From contig JAMXFF010000011.1 in NCBI GenBank assembly GCA_025370845.1, forward strand, positions 93,373-157,372: 64,000 nt of DNA. The letters run 5' to 3'. Shown here piece by piece: positions 1 to 8,099 of this stretch. Both the position numbers and the translations under genes were made by a program. Every line of letters begins with the position of its first letter. Position 1 is the first letter of the stretch. The notes under the pieces were generated by a model, which was not told the origin of the DNA, did no database searches, and saw only the letters and a program-made list of their open reading frames with translations. Origin of the DNA: Laspinema palackyanum D2a. Its GTDB lineage: Bacteria; Cyanobacteriota; Cyanobacteriia; Cyanobacteriales; Laspinemataceae.

Positions 1-883
1 CCACGCCATTTTCAATCAGGGTGTTGGCACTGGTGGGGGTACCTTCATCGTCAAATTCACAAGCCGAGGGGCCGAGGGTGGGGTCTTCAAACAGGGTCAG
101 GCGCTCATCAAAGACTTTTTCGCCGACTTTATCCATCAGAGGGGATGCCTTTTGGACCACCGCTTGACCGGATAAGATGGTATCGAAGAGACTGCCTAGG
201 GTACTGGCTGCCGCTCTCGGGGTAAAGAAGACGGGGAACGAACCACTGGTGATGGTGGCGGGACGTTCGGCGAGTTGGTATTTTCTCAGGAGATCTTTGA
301 GGAGGCGATCGAAGTCCGGCAGGGCATCCCGGGCGAGATCATAGCTATAAACTTGCAGGAAATCTTCCCCTTTGACCAAGTTACCACTCAGACTGGAGCT
401 TACAATTTGGCTCGATCGCGTGGCATACAAATCTTCGCTGGTCATAATTTTGACCGTCCCACTGCGAATATGAAAGCTGACATCCACCAGAATATCGGGG
501 TTGTAACCGTGAACCTGCTCAATTTGATTCCGACCGACTTCCAGCAATTCCTGGGTGGTTGGGGGTTGAAATTCTGAGCTTGGGGAGGACAGATGCAGGT
601 TACTGGCAAATTCAAATTCTGCGCTGTCCCCAATTTCCGAGGTTTGCACCGCAGCATCAACTAAATCATCCAGGCGGGTCAAATCCGTGGAACTGGCAAA
701 GCCAATTTTGCCCTTGGAAATCACCCGGAGGGCCACCCCTTGGAGGGCTTTGGTTTGCAGGGATTTCAGGCGGTTGTTTTCAAATTCAATCGGGGTATCT
801 TGACTGGAGACATAGTAAACTTCCGCAGAGTCTACCCGAGATTTTGCCAAGTCGAGAATTTTCTCAAGAGTCGAATCACTCAC
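1..883 (-). CDS. TldE/PmbA-family metallopeptidase subunit, N-terminal part (runs off the window)
   Basis: Translating the minus strand from a GTG at 883 gives an open frame of about 294 codons that is still open at base 1. It begins MSDSTLEKILDLAKSRVDSA and continues with the substrate-groove region typical of PmbA/TldE (VALRVISKGKIGFASSTDL, later TPRAAASTLGSLFDTI and SPLMDKVGEKVFDERLT). In the family, TldE pairs with the catalytic TldD to degrade unfolded or modified peptides. TldE itself lacks the HExxxH zinc motif, and none is seen in this part. The likely partner tldD is in this window at 18513-19892 on the other strand, so the two are not in one operon. No good ribosome binding site precedes the GTG; an upstream start is possible. 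Plus-strand frames here are shadows. Confidence 0.85.
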   Translation of the reverse strand, partial: MSDSTLEKILDLAKSRVDSAEVYYVSSQDTPIEFENNRLKSLQTKALQGVALRVISKGKIGFASSTDLTRLDDLVDAAVQTSEIGDSAEFEFASNLHLSSPSSEFQPPTTQELLEVGRNQIEQVHGYNPDILVDVSFHIRSGTVKIMTSEDLYATRSSQIVSSSLSGNLVKGEDFLQVYSYDLARDALPDFDRLLKDLLRKYQLAERPATITSGSFPVFFTPRAAASTLGSLFDTILSGQAVVQKASPLMDKVGEKVFDERLTLFEDPTLGPSACEFDDEGTPTSANTLIENGV

Positions 884-1021
884 AATTTCTGTCGCTGTTA
901 CTGGTTTTCTTCTCGATCTTAGGTCGGATCGGCCTGCGATCGCTACCCTTGGCGATCGGAATCTGGAAATAACATCGGTAATGAGCAATCATACCCGGGT
1001 TTTTCCGAAAATTTCGAGGAA

Positions 1022-1210
1022 TTACTCGGGTTTGGGAGGTTTGCTGGGACTGCGACGGGATTTTTCCTGCTGTTTCTGTCGTTTGAGGCGCCCAATCTCC
1101 ACTAGCACCTGTTGCCACTGTGCCTTTAACTCCTGGGAGGCATCATCGCTATGAAAATCTAAATAGGTGACTGTTTTGCGAATTAAATACTCAAATTCTG
1201 GCAAATTCAT
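1022..1210 (-). CDS. Small hypothetical protein (62 aa)
   Basis: A 62-residue ORF with a hydrophobic/aromatic N-terminal half (PEFEYLIRKTVTYLDF) and a basic, proline-rich tail (RRSPSKPPKPE). It is predicted soluble, with no signal peptide or membrane segment. It lies between the transporter ATPase and the tldE-like gene, all on the minus strand. The composition looks like a real small cyanobacterial protein, but I do not recognise the family. The start has only a weak GATAG-type upstream sequence. Confidence 0.5.
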   Translation of the reverse strand: MNLPEFEYLIRKTVTYLDFHSDDASQELKAQWQQVLVEIGRLKRQKQQEKSRRSPSKPPKPE

Positions 1211-1222
1211 AAGTGCTATCTT

Positions 1223-1420
1223 TTAATCATTACGATCAGAGCGAGAGAGGGAATCCCGGAATCCCACATCAGTATATATTAAAACAAATTTTCCATCCGG
1301 GAACTGCTCCAAATTCTTAATCCTGTAAATCCTAGAGGTAAAACTTGGCCCGACTACGGGTTCCTTCGGTAAAAACAAAGCGAGCCTCACCGGTGAATAA
1401 GTGAGAGCCGCTTTGACCAT
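1223..1420 (-). CDS. Small hypothetical protein (65 aa)
   Basis: A 65-residue ORF, 39 bp downstream of the transporter ATPase stop on the same strand. A strong GGAGG ribosome-binding sequence sits 5 bases before the ATG, which is the main reason to keep it. The sequence (FTSRIYRIKNLEQFPDGKF, then VLIYTDVGFRDSL) could form a small beta-rich domain, but no family is recognised. It may be co-transcribed with the transporter genes. It could also be chance. Confidence 0.4.
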   Translation of the reverse strand: MVKAALTYSPVRLALFLPKEPVVGPSFTSRIYRIKNLEQFPDGKFVLIYTDVGFRDSLSRSDRND

Positions 1421-1459
1421 TTTCCCTCCGCCCTAAGTCAGGAGAAATTTCCTACGCGC

Positions 1460-2293
1460 TCAGTCATCCTGGGTGAAATAGCGATCGAGAAAATCAAGGG
1501 CATGATTTCGCAATTCGTAATACCGCTTATCATCCCGCAACGCGGCGCGATCGCGCGGATGAGAAAAAGGCACTTGCAAAATTTCCCCGATTTGGGCTTG
1601 GGGACCATTGGTCATCATCACAATTCGGTCCGACATAAACAGCGCCTCATCTACATCGTGAGTAATCATCATCACCGCCTGGGGATGATGTTCCCAAATG
1701 TCAAGTACCTGGCGTTGTAATTTCCCTCGGGTCAGCGCATCTAATGCCCCAAACGGTTCATCCATTAACAACATCTTAGGTCGAATTGCCAAAGCCCGAG
1801 CAATTCCCACCCGCTGCTTCATCCCTCCGGAAATTTCATCCGGGTATTTATCTGCTGCCGCATTCAGATTCACCATTGCTAAATGTTCATTGACGATTTC
1901 TCGCTTCTCTACTTCGGGCAATCGGCGCATCACTTCATCTACTGCAAGTCGGACATTCTCTCGCACGGTTAACCACGGCAAGAGGGAATATTGCTGGAAA
2001 ACCATCATTCTTTCTGCTCCTGGCTTAGAAATCGGTTTTCCTTCCAAAGTCACTTGGCCCGAACTGGCTTGCTCTAACCCTGCTACAATCTTGAGCAACG
2101 TAGACTTGCCACAGCCGGAGTGACCAATAATCGAAATATACTCATCGGATTGTACGGTTAAATCGATGCCCTCCAAAATTACAGATTGACCCCCATTTGC
2201 TTGGGGATAGGCTTTGACTAAATCACGAATGACTAAAAAATCCTCAGTTGGAGGAGTTTCAGTATGAAAGGAATAATTACTGGGTTTAACCAC
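1460..2293 (-). CDS. ABC transporter ATP-binding protein, NrtD/CmpD/SsuB type
   Basis: A 277-residue cytoplasmic ATPase that would power the neighbouring importer. Walker A is GHSGCGKST (about residues 57-65). The ABC signature appears as ISGGMKQRVGIARAL, Walker B as MLLMDEP followed by FGALDALTR, and the switch histidine as MITHDVDEA. The length matches NrtD (about 270 residues); it lacks the binding-protein-like C-terminal domain of NrtC and CmpC. The gene follows the substrate-binding protein gene with a 60-bp gap on the same strand. The family carries nitrate, bicarbonate, cyanate, sulfonate or taurine, and this subunit does not reveal the substrate. Confidence 0.93.
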   Translation of the reverse strand: MVKPSNYSFHTETPPTEDFLVIRDLVKAYPQANGGQSVILEGIDLTVQSDEYISIIGHSGCGKSTLLKIVAGLEQASSGQVTLEGKPISKPGAERMMVFQQYSLLPWLTVRENVRLAVDEVMRRLPEVEKREIVNEHLAMVNLNAAADKYPDEISGGMKQRVGIARALAIRPKMLLMDEPFGALDALTRGKLQRQVLDIWEHHPQAVMMITHDVDEALFMSDRIVMMTNGPQAQIGEILQVPFSHPRDRAALRDDKRYYELRNHALDFLDRYFTQDD

Positions 2294-2353
2294 GATTTAC
2301 CTCGCTCAATGGATTTGAATAAAACAGCAGATTAGAACAAATAGAATGCTGAT

Positions 2354-3763
2354 CTAAGAGAGAAAAAACTTAATCGGAGCCTTAGCCCGAATCTCAAAAC
2401 TGTTGAGATAACCCACGGGGTTGCTGGGGTCAAATGCTTTGCGATCGATAAACAATTCCCCGGGTTCTACTTTGTAATCCTCCCCAGGACAGGGAATCCC
2501 CATCTCCGTTGCAATCTCACGATAGAGATCGGTGCGCCAAGTGCGACGAGCCAATGCTTCCGCATCTGAGGGAAACTCTGGAACCTGTCCCCATCGGGCC
2601 GCCTGGGTCATCAGCCACAGGGCTTGAGACTGCCATAAAAAGGTAGAATGATCCCCGGGAGGGTGAGGCAAATCATCGGGCAGGACATCAAAAATGGTGG
2701 TGTCATTACTAGAAACTATCCGCTCTTGACCATCAAACCCTCCATAGTTGTAATCACCCACAATACCCGGACGAGTGAACTTCGAGGGTGCGCCAGTAAA
2801 GGCTCGGGCTGAAATAATCTCCGCCACTTCTTCCCGATTACGGGGGTCGCCACAATACTGACAAGCCTCAATCATGGCTTTGACCAATGAGCGATAAGTG
2901 CGGGGATTTTCCTCAATGAAAGACTCCATTACAGCCAAAATTCGGTCCGGATGACCGCGCCAGAGTTCTTTACCCTGGGCAAAGGTAAAACCCACCCCTT
3001 CATTCCCTGTAATCGCCCGAGTATTCCAAGGTTCAGCGACCATATACCCCTGCATTGCCCCAGTGCGTACATTGGTAACCATCTGAGGGGGGGGAATGAT
3101 CATGAGCCGAAAGGTGGCGATCGGATCGATACCCACGGCTGCTGCCAGATAGCGGACGAAGTATTCATAAATCGCCGAACTCAAGACGACAGCCCAGATT
3201 CGCTGCTCTGAGGGCAAGCTATCAAAGTAAGTGCGAAAGTCCCGCGCAAAGCGATCGAGGTCTCCGTTGTACTCGTTGAGGGGTCGCAGTCCGCTATCCC
3301 ACATCCGGCGATTCATGGTCATGGCATTGCCGTGGCGGTGAATGGTCATGGCACCACACATGGGTGCATGGCGTGCGCCTTCTGCCCCTAGACGGGCATT
3401 GGTAATGCAACCGGATACAACGGGGGCGGCATCCAAACGGCCAAAGATGAGACCGTCTCGGGAGGTTCCCCAACTGGCTTCTCGGTTGAGGGTGACATTG
3501 AGTCCATACTTATAAAAAAAGCCTTTTTGGGCGGCTACGGCAAAAGGAGCGCAATCATTAACGGGTACATAACCGACCCGAAGATTGGGCTGTTCTAAAG
3601 TGTTCGGATCAATGATCTGGTCGATGTCAAAGGTTTGAGATACTGCCTGGGTTCGGGAGTTTCTTGAATCTCCAGATAAGGCTTGACTACAGGCAGACAG
3701 GGCTAATCCCGCAGAAAACCCGGCCACTCCCTTGAGTAGCGATCGCCGATTGATATAACTCAT
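2354..3763 (-). CDS. CmpA/NrtA-family ABC transporter substrate-binding lipoprotein, substrate uncertain
   Basis: A 469-residue periplasmic binding protein. The N-terminus has a twin-arginine-like NRRSLLKG and a lipobox ending LSAC (Cys24-25 region), so it is probably exported by Tat and lipid-anchored. Family landmarks are present: LRVGYVPVNDCAPFAVAAQK, the ASWG tryptophan motif, IIPPPQMV and EPWNTR. Compared from memory with nitrate-binding NrtA of Synechocystis, the tryptophan is kept. The glutamine of the DGQ segment is replaced (HRHGNAM), the nitrate-contacting histidine of THDLW aligns with tyrosine (IYEYF), and the lysine before HPEK is glycine. The substrate may therefore not be nitrate. 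It lies between permease and ATPase, unlike the nrtABCD order. The intergenic gap upstream of it carries paired hairpin repeats. Confidence 0.9.
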   Translation of the reverse strand: MSYINRRSLLKGVAGFSAGLALSACSQALSGDSRNSRTQAVSQTFDIDQIIDPNTLEQPNLRVGYVPVNDCAPFAVAAQKGFFYKYGLNVTLNREASWGTSRDGLIFGRLDAAPVVSGCITNARLGAEGARHAPMCGAMTIHRHGNAMTMNRRMWDSGLRPLNEYNGDLDRFARDFRTYFDSLPSEQRIWAVVLSSAIYEYFVRYLAAAVGIDPIATFRLMIIPPPQMVTNVRTGAMQGYMVAEPWNTRAITGNEGVGFTFAQGKELWRGHPDRILAVMESFIEENPRTYRSLVKAMIEACQYCGDPRNREEVAEIISARAFTGAPSKFTRPGIVGDYNYGGFDGQERIVSSNDTTIFDVLPDDLPHPPGDHSTFLWQSQALWLMTQAARWGQVPEFPSDAEALARRTWRTDLYREIATEMGIPCPGEDYKVEPGELFIDRKAFDPSNPVGYLNSFEIRAKAPIKFFLS

Positions 3764-3821
3764 AGTTTTCCCGAAGGTCTAAAGTTCAGTAAGGGGATTG
3801 CAAAATATAAATCATTCAAAT

Positions 3822-3882
3822 GTTCGTAGTAACCCCTTCAGGGGTTTCTTTAAAGATGACTCCTGAAGGAGTCACTACGAAC
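3822..3882. repeat. Two facing copies of the TTCGTAGTAAC hairpin repeat
   Basis: The copy at 3822-3846 reads GTTCGTAGTAAC followed by a CCCCTTCAGGGG stem-loop. The copy at 3858-3882 is in the opposite direction, with ACTCCTGAAGGAGT then CACTACGAAC. Both belong to the palindromic family seen at 25.5-26.2 kb and 55.7 kb. The stem bases differ, but pairing is kept. The pair lies in the 261-bp gap between the permease and the binding-protein gene and could form a large hairpin in the operon mRNA. Confidence 0.8.
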
Positions 3883-4024
3883 GTTTTGGAGGTTTTATTT
3901 TTTGGTGTTCAGTAAGATGCCTTAACAAATTCGGGTACAGACAAACCCTCCACTGCTAGAGAGTTGTCTCCAGAGTGAATGTATGACAGGTTAGTTCGGT
4001 GATCGAGTGAGAATCCTCGACGGA

Positions 4025-4861
4025 TTAAACCGTCGTAGCGGGTCGATGGGTGGCCCATTGCTGAAGTCGTGCCAGTAGGTAGTCCAGAATCAGACCCGTC
4101 AACCCAATGACGAGGACGGCTAGAAATACCGAACTCAAGTTCAGACGGTTCCATTCATCCCAGACGAAAAAGCCAATGCCAATGCCGCCAGTGAGCATTT
4201 CCACGGCCACAATCACCAGCCAAGCAATCCCTAAACTGATTCTTAATCCGGTGAAAATATAAGGGAGACTTGCGGGCCAAAGAATCTTCGTCATCCGCCG
4301 CCATTGGGACATTTCGAGAACCTCAGCGACCTGAAGATAGTCCTTGGGTACGCTGGCAACTCCTAGGGCGGTGTTAATCAGGGTGGGCCAGAGTGAGGTA
4401 ATGAAAATGACGAAAATGGCGGAAGGATCGGCGAGGTTGAAGATGGCTAGGGCGATGGGTAACCAAGCAACGGGAGAGACAGGTTTAAAAATCTGTACCA
4501 GGGGGTTAATTGCCTTCATTGCCCTCGGGGAGAGGCCAATCCAGAACCCCACGGGAATGGCAACTAAAGTACCCAAGCCGAAACCCAACAAGACTCGGCG
4601 TAAACTGGCTAACAATAGCCAGCCAATGCCTAAATCTCCGGGTCCTCGGCGATAAAAGGGATTGAGAATGTAGTCCAGATTTGCCACCAGTGCCTCCCAG
4701 GGAGTCGGCATCAGGGTGGTAAAAAAGGTGGCGATCGCCCACCATAGGGCAATGATCACCGCAAAACCAATCATGGGCAGGATCACAGCGTCGAATTGGA
4801 GCAGGCGACGCGGTGCGTATGAAAACCGGCTGCCCTTACGGGTAGCAATACGTCTACTCAT
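4025..4861 (-). CDS. ABC transporter permease, NrtB/CmpB family
   Basis: A 278-residue inner-membrane permease with about six membrane segments after a basic cytoplasmic N-terminus (MSRRIATRKGSRFSYAPRR). It carries the PTPWEAL motif and the coupling loop typical of NrtB/SsuC proteins (VSPVAWLPIALAIFNLADP, then a conserved EAA-type segment around VAEVLEMSQWRRMTKILWP). It is the first gene of a minus-strand operon with binding protein and ATPase downstream. The ATG has a GAGGAT ribosome binding site about 8-10 bases upstream. The last codons overlap a CGACGG-CCGTCG hairpin at 4018-4035. The family assignment is strong; the transported ion is not established. Confidence 0.92.
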   Translation of the reverse strand: MSRRIATRKGSRFSYAPRRLLQFDAVILPMIGFAVIIALWWAIATFFTTLMPTPWEALVANLDYILNPFYRRGPGDLGIGWLLLASLRRVLLGFGLGTLVAIPVGFWIGLSPRAMKAINPLVQIFKPVSPVAWLPIALAIFNLADPSAIFVIFITSLWPTLINTALGVASVPKDYLQVAEVLEMSQWRRMTKILWPASLPYIFTGLRISLGIAWLVIVAVEMLTGGIGIGFFVWDEWNRLNLSSVFLAVLVIGLTGLILDYLLARLQQWATHRPATTV

Positions 4862-5307
4862 TTAATTTTATCCTCAGAGTCTAGGACCAAAGGGAGTAAG
4901 TCGTAGCGATGCTTGGCCTAGGACACTAAAGCATTCAGGTTATAAATATCCTGTACTTCAGTCTCCTCTCAATGCCTACGAGGTTAGCTGACGGGCTAGA
5001 GCTGAGAGATGCTCTTCTTTCTCATTTTCAACGAAAGATTCGCCCCGGTATATGGTTCCCCCGCTTTAGGACGATCGCAGACAAGCTGCGGACCCCAAAT
5101 TAGGCTGACTTACTCTTGACCTTCATTCTTACGAAAAATTTTCGCAAATGTCAAGGGGGTAGAAAATTTAATTTTTTGGATCTTAGGGTCCGGACCCAAT
5201 ATAGTCCGCAAGGACCACCTCTAAAGGGGTGAGTACAAATATTTATACTGACTTCTTCTTTGAGTCTTCTTGATGCCAATACCTTGACAGGGCCAGATTT
5301 ATAGAAG
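4862..5307. other. Intergenic region upstream of the ABC transporter operon
   Basis: 446 bases, non-coding as far as can be seen. It should hold the promoter of the minus-strand transporter operon. It contains short palindromes: GGGTCCGGACCC near 5188-5199, and GTACAAATATTTATAC at 5233-5248. The latter has GTA and TAC ends separated by ten bases, so it is not a standard NtcA site (GTA-N8-TAC). No clean NtcA box was found. Confidence 0.5.
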
Positions 5308-5781
5308 CTAGGAATGAGGGAATTTGAGGGGGTTGGCCTGTAAAATTGTTACCCCTAACGGCAAGACTTTTGAGCCAAGTTGTCCTAAGAAAAACTTGAT
5401 TTTTAAAGGTTTAGGTAAATTTTCCCAAGCAATTTTCACAAATCCCAATTGTTCATAAAAATCCACCAACCAGCCCATACATTCTACATAAACCGGGGCT
5501 GTAGCCTCCTCAACTAAATGCCGAACCAGATAAGACCCTAACCCGCGATCGCGCCAAGACTTCTCAACCACTAAACTCCCCAACTCTTGACAGCGAGAAA
5601 ATTGCCGTAACTGTCCACAAGCGATAATTTTATCCTCCAACTCAATCACGAAAAAATTCTCCCAGTGCAACTGAGTTGGGTCTAGTTTTGCCTGAAATAC
5701 TAACTTGCGAATTCTCCCTAAATCCTCTGACCTAGCAGGTCGGAGCATACAGCCCGGAGGCAAAGACTTTGATGCAACCAT
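5308..5781 (-). CDS. GNAT-family N-acetyltransferase
   Basis: A 157-residue cytoplasmic acetyltransferase. The acetyl-CoA-binding motif A is visible as LGSLVVEKSWRDRGLGSYL (around residues 67-86; R/Q-x-x-G-x-G/A as RDRGLG), followed by the C-terminal FYEQLGFV motif typical of GNAT folds. The N-terminal MLRPARSEDLGRIRKLV matches the usual beta1-alpha1 entry. The target cannot be told from sequence. The ATG has AAGG six bases upstream. It lies downstream of chlD on the same strand but is separated from it by a strong hairpin at 5816-5860, so it is probably expressed separately. Confidence 0.85.
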   Translation of the reverse strand: MVASKSLPPGCMLRPARSEDLGRIRKLVFQAKLDPTQLHWENFFVIELEDKIIACGQLRQFSRCQELGSLVVEKSWRDRGLGSYLVRHLVEEATAPVYVECMGWLVDFYEQLGFVKIAWENLPKPLKIKFFLGQLGSKVLPLGVTILQANPLKFPHS

Positions 5782-5815
5782 GACTTACCTTAGCAATAAA
5801 GGACCGAAAGAAGGA

Positions 5816-5860
5816 CATTGAGAATGAAGAATTAATCTCATAATTCTCCCATTCTCAATG
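5816..5860. terminator. Long hairpin between chlD and the acetyltransferase gene
   Basis: Outer arms CATTGAGAATG (5816-5826) and CATTCTCAATG (5850-5860) are perfectly complementary. Inner arms AGAATTA (5828-5834) and TAATTCT (5841-5847) extend the stem. It begins 8 bases past the chlD stop on the minus strand. There is no T-run, so it could act as a terminator, an mRNA 3'-end stabiliser or a mobile repeat. Confidence 0.6.
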
Positions 5861-5867
5861 CCAAATG

Positions 5868-7922
5868 CTATCGCGATTTCATTTCGGCTAAAGCACCTCT
5901 GGCCATATCGGCGATCGCCCGGTCTGTGGCTTTGGGTAAACTATAATATCGACCCCCTGCCGCTTTTGCCAACTCTTTCGCAAATCCGGTGGAAACGAAC
6001 TTATTCTCTGTATCAATCATCAACAACTGCATTCCCACCCCGCGAATTTTACCGGCAATTCCCAGCAATTCACCTTTAATATCCGGTTTCTCACCTTCAA
6101 CTTGCGGTTCACCCAAGGACCGAGATAAGGGAACATTTCCCCGTCCATCAGTAATGGCAACGATCGCCACCTGACCGATATCTCCCGATTGTTGAGCATT
6201 TAACCCCACCCGCACTGCCGTACTTAACCCATGTGCTAAAGGTGATCCACCGCCACAGGGCAACCGTTCCAACCGTCGGCGGGCGGAAGTAATCGATCGC
6301 GTCGGGGGTAGCAACACATCCGCCTGTTCTCCCCGAAACGGAATTAAGGCAATTTGGTCGCGGTTTTGATAGGCTTCCGTCAGCAGTTGTAAGACCGCCC
6401 CTTTCGCCGATTGCATTCGGTTGAGTGCCATCGAACCCGAGGCATCTACCACAAAGATAATTAAAGACCCGGCTTTTCTCGCCAAGCGCTTGGACCTCAA
6501 ATCCCCCTGTTCTACAATCACCTTGCGGTCCGGTTGCTTTTCCCTGCGGGCTTTTTGATAGGGTGCAGCAGCGCGTAACGTCGCATCCACCGCCACCCGC
6601 TGCACCTTACCCTTGGGTAACATCGGCTTAATATACCGTCCGCGATCGTCCGAAAAAATAATGCTGCGACTGCCCGACTTCCCTTGCCGTTTCGCCATTT
6701 GTGCGAAATACAGCACACTCGGGTCCATGATCACCCCTTCAGGATCGAACAAAAACTCTTCAGGAATACTTTGTTCCTGTTCCGGTTGTTCCTGTTCTTC
6801 CTGTTCGTCTTGTTCTTCCGGTTCTTCCTCCTCCGGTTCATCTTGTTGCTGATCCGAGTTATCTTGCGGCGGTGGCGGTGGCGGTGGCGGTGGGGGTTGT
6901 TCGTCTGGTGGAGTTTGGACAATCGTCGAACGCGGAACAATCACCAATTCCACCGCCCGCCGCAGGTCCTCGGCATTCACTGTAGTGCGCCCATCCAGGG
7001 CCGCTGATGCCTTGGCGACGCGCAGGGCAAATAATTCGGCGCGATGCCCCTGAACGCCGCCTCGAAGGGCTTCATTGACGAGATAGGCGATTTGGTCCGA
7101 GTTAATTTCCACATCCTTTAACCATTCTCGGGCGAGGAGAATTTGGGTTTTCAGGTTGTCAATATCTTCGGTGTATTGGTGTAAGAACGCCTGGGGAGAA
7201 GCGGAGTAAGATAAGGCTTGTTCCACCGCTTCCACCCGCTGATCTAAGCCGAGGACCCCATCAGCGGAGAGAGTAATGGCAATGCGATCGAGCAGATGTT
7301 CGCGCAGGGACCCTTCCTCGGGGTTATAGGTGGCGATAAATAGAGGTTTGCAGGGATGTTGGAAGCTAATCCCTTCCCGTTCGATTTGGTTGCGTCCATC
7401 GGTGAGGACGCTTAACAGCAGGTTGGCAATTTGGTCATCAAGGAGATTGATTTCATCAATATAGAGTACCCCCCGATGGGCTTGGGCGAGTAAACCCGGT
7501 TGAAATACCGTGTCCCCTTGCTTGACCGACTGTTCCACATCCACGGACCCTAATAAACGGTCTTCCGTGACCCCGAGGGGGATTTGGACAAAGGGGGCGG
7601 GAATGATTTGAGTGGGAACTTCATCCGGGGTGGTGCCGTTGGTCCCCGAGTGGGGGTAGGCTTCTCGGGTGAGGTCGTCCCATTCATCGGGATTGGTGGG
7701 ATTGCAGTTGGCGATAGAGTCTTTGACGACTTCAATCGGGGGCAATAGGGCGTGAATGGCACGCGCCATCACGGATTTGGCGGTTCCCCGACGACCGGCG
7801 ATCGCCAGTCCTCCCAATCCGGGGTCTACTGCGGTTAACAGTAGGGCGAGTTTAATCGCCTCCTGACCGACAACTGCTGTCAGAGGAAATGCTGTGAGGG
7901 TAGAGGTGCTGGGCGCGGGCAT
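5868..7922 (-). CDS. chlD: Magnesium chelatase ATPase subunit D
   Basis: A 684-residue subunit of the ChlH-ChlI-ChlD chelatase that inserts Mg2+ into protoporphyrin IX, the first committed step of chlorophyll synthesis. The N-terminal AAA+ module has GRRGTAKS (residues 43-50) in the Walker A position and [12 protein letters not shown] as Walker B. A proline run and a long Glu/Gln/Pro-rich acidic linker (about residues 340-395) join it to a C-terminal von Willebrand A domain with the MIDAS motif DASGS near residue 491. This domain order and length are standard for cyanobacterial ChlD. The next gene upstream is divergent, so it is probably transcribed alone. Confidence 0.97.
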   Translation of the reverse strand: MPAPSTSTLTAFPLTAVVGQEAIKLALLLTAVDPGLGGLAIAGRRGTAKSVMARAIHALLPPIEVVKDSIANCNPTNPDEWDDLTREAYPHSGTNGTTPDEVPTQIIPAPFVQIPLGVTEDRLLGSVDVEQSVKQGDTVFQPGLLAQAHRGVLYIDEINLLDDQIANLLLSVLTDGRNQIEREGISFQHPCKPLFIATYNPEEGSLREHLLDRIAITLSADGVLGLDQRVEAVEQALSYSASPQAFLHQYTEDIDNLKTQILLAREWLKDVEINSDQIAYLVNEALRGGVQGHRAELFALRVAKASAALDGRTTVNAEDLRRAVELVIVPRSTIVQTPPDEQPPPPPPPPPPQDNSDQQQDEPEEEEPEEQDEQEEQEQPEQEQSIPEEFLFDPEGVIMDPSVLYFAQMAKRQGKSGSRSIIFSDDRGRYIKPMLPKGKVQRVAVDATLRAAAPYQKARREKQPDRKVIVEQGDLRSKRLARKAGSLIIFVVDASGSMALNRMQSAKGAVLQLLTEAYQNRDQIALIPFRGEQADVLLPPTRSITSARRRLERLPCGGGSPLAHGLSTAVRVGLNAQQSGDIGQVAIVAITDGRGNVPLSRSLGEPQVEGEKPDIKGELLGIAGKIRGVGMQLLMIDTENKFVSTGFAKELAKAAGGRYYSLPKATDRAIADMARGALAEMKSR

Positions 7923-8099
7923 GGTTTGAATAATTGCTAGTCCAAAGGTTCAGAATATCAAAAAAGCGGGCGGGTCCGGGGATTTTTTACCGGGGAGGGG
8001 CAGTCGCCTACTTGGAAATCACCGCCCCTCTCCCCAATCTGGAGAGGTGATGAGCTATATTCCTAAAGGAAAGTTTATTATCTTAATGACGCAACGACT

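Noticed and set aside
5233..5248. NtcA site upstream of the transporter operon
   Set aside because: GTA and TAC are separated by ten bases instead of eight, so it does not fit the NtcA consensus.
6613..7007. Cys/Ser-rich and Phe/Arg-rich frames opposite chlD
   Set aside because: They arise from the antisense of the proline- and glutamate-rich linker of ChlD.
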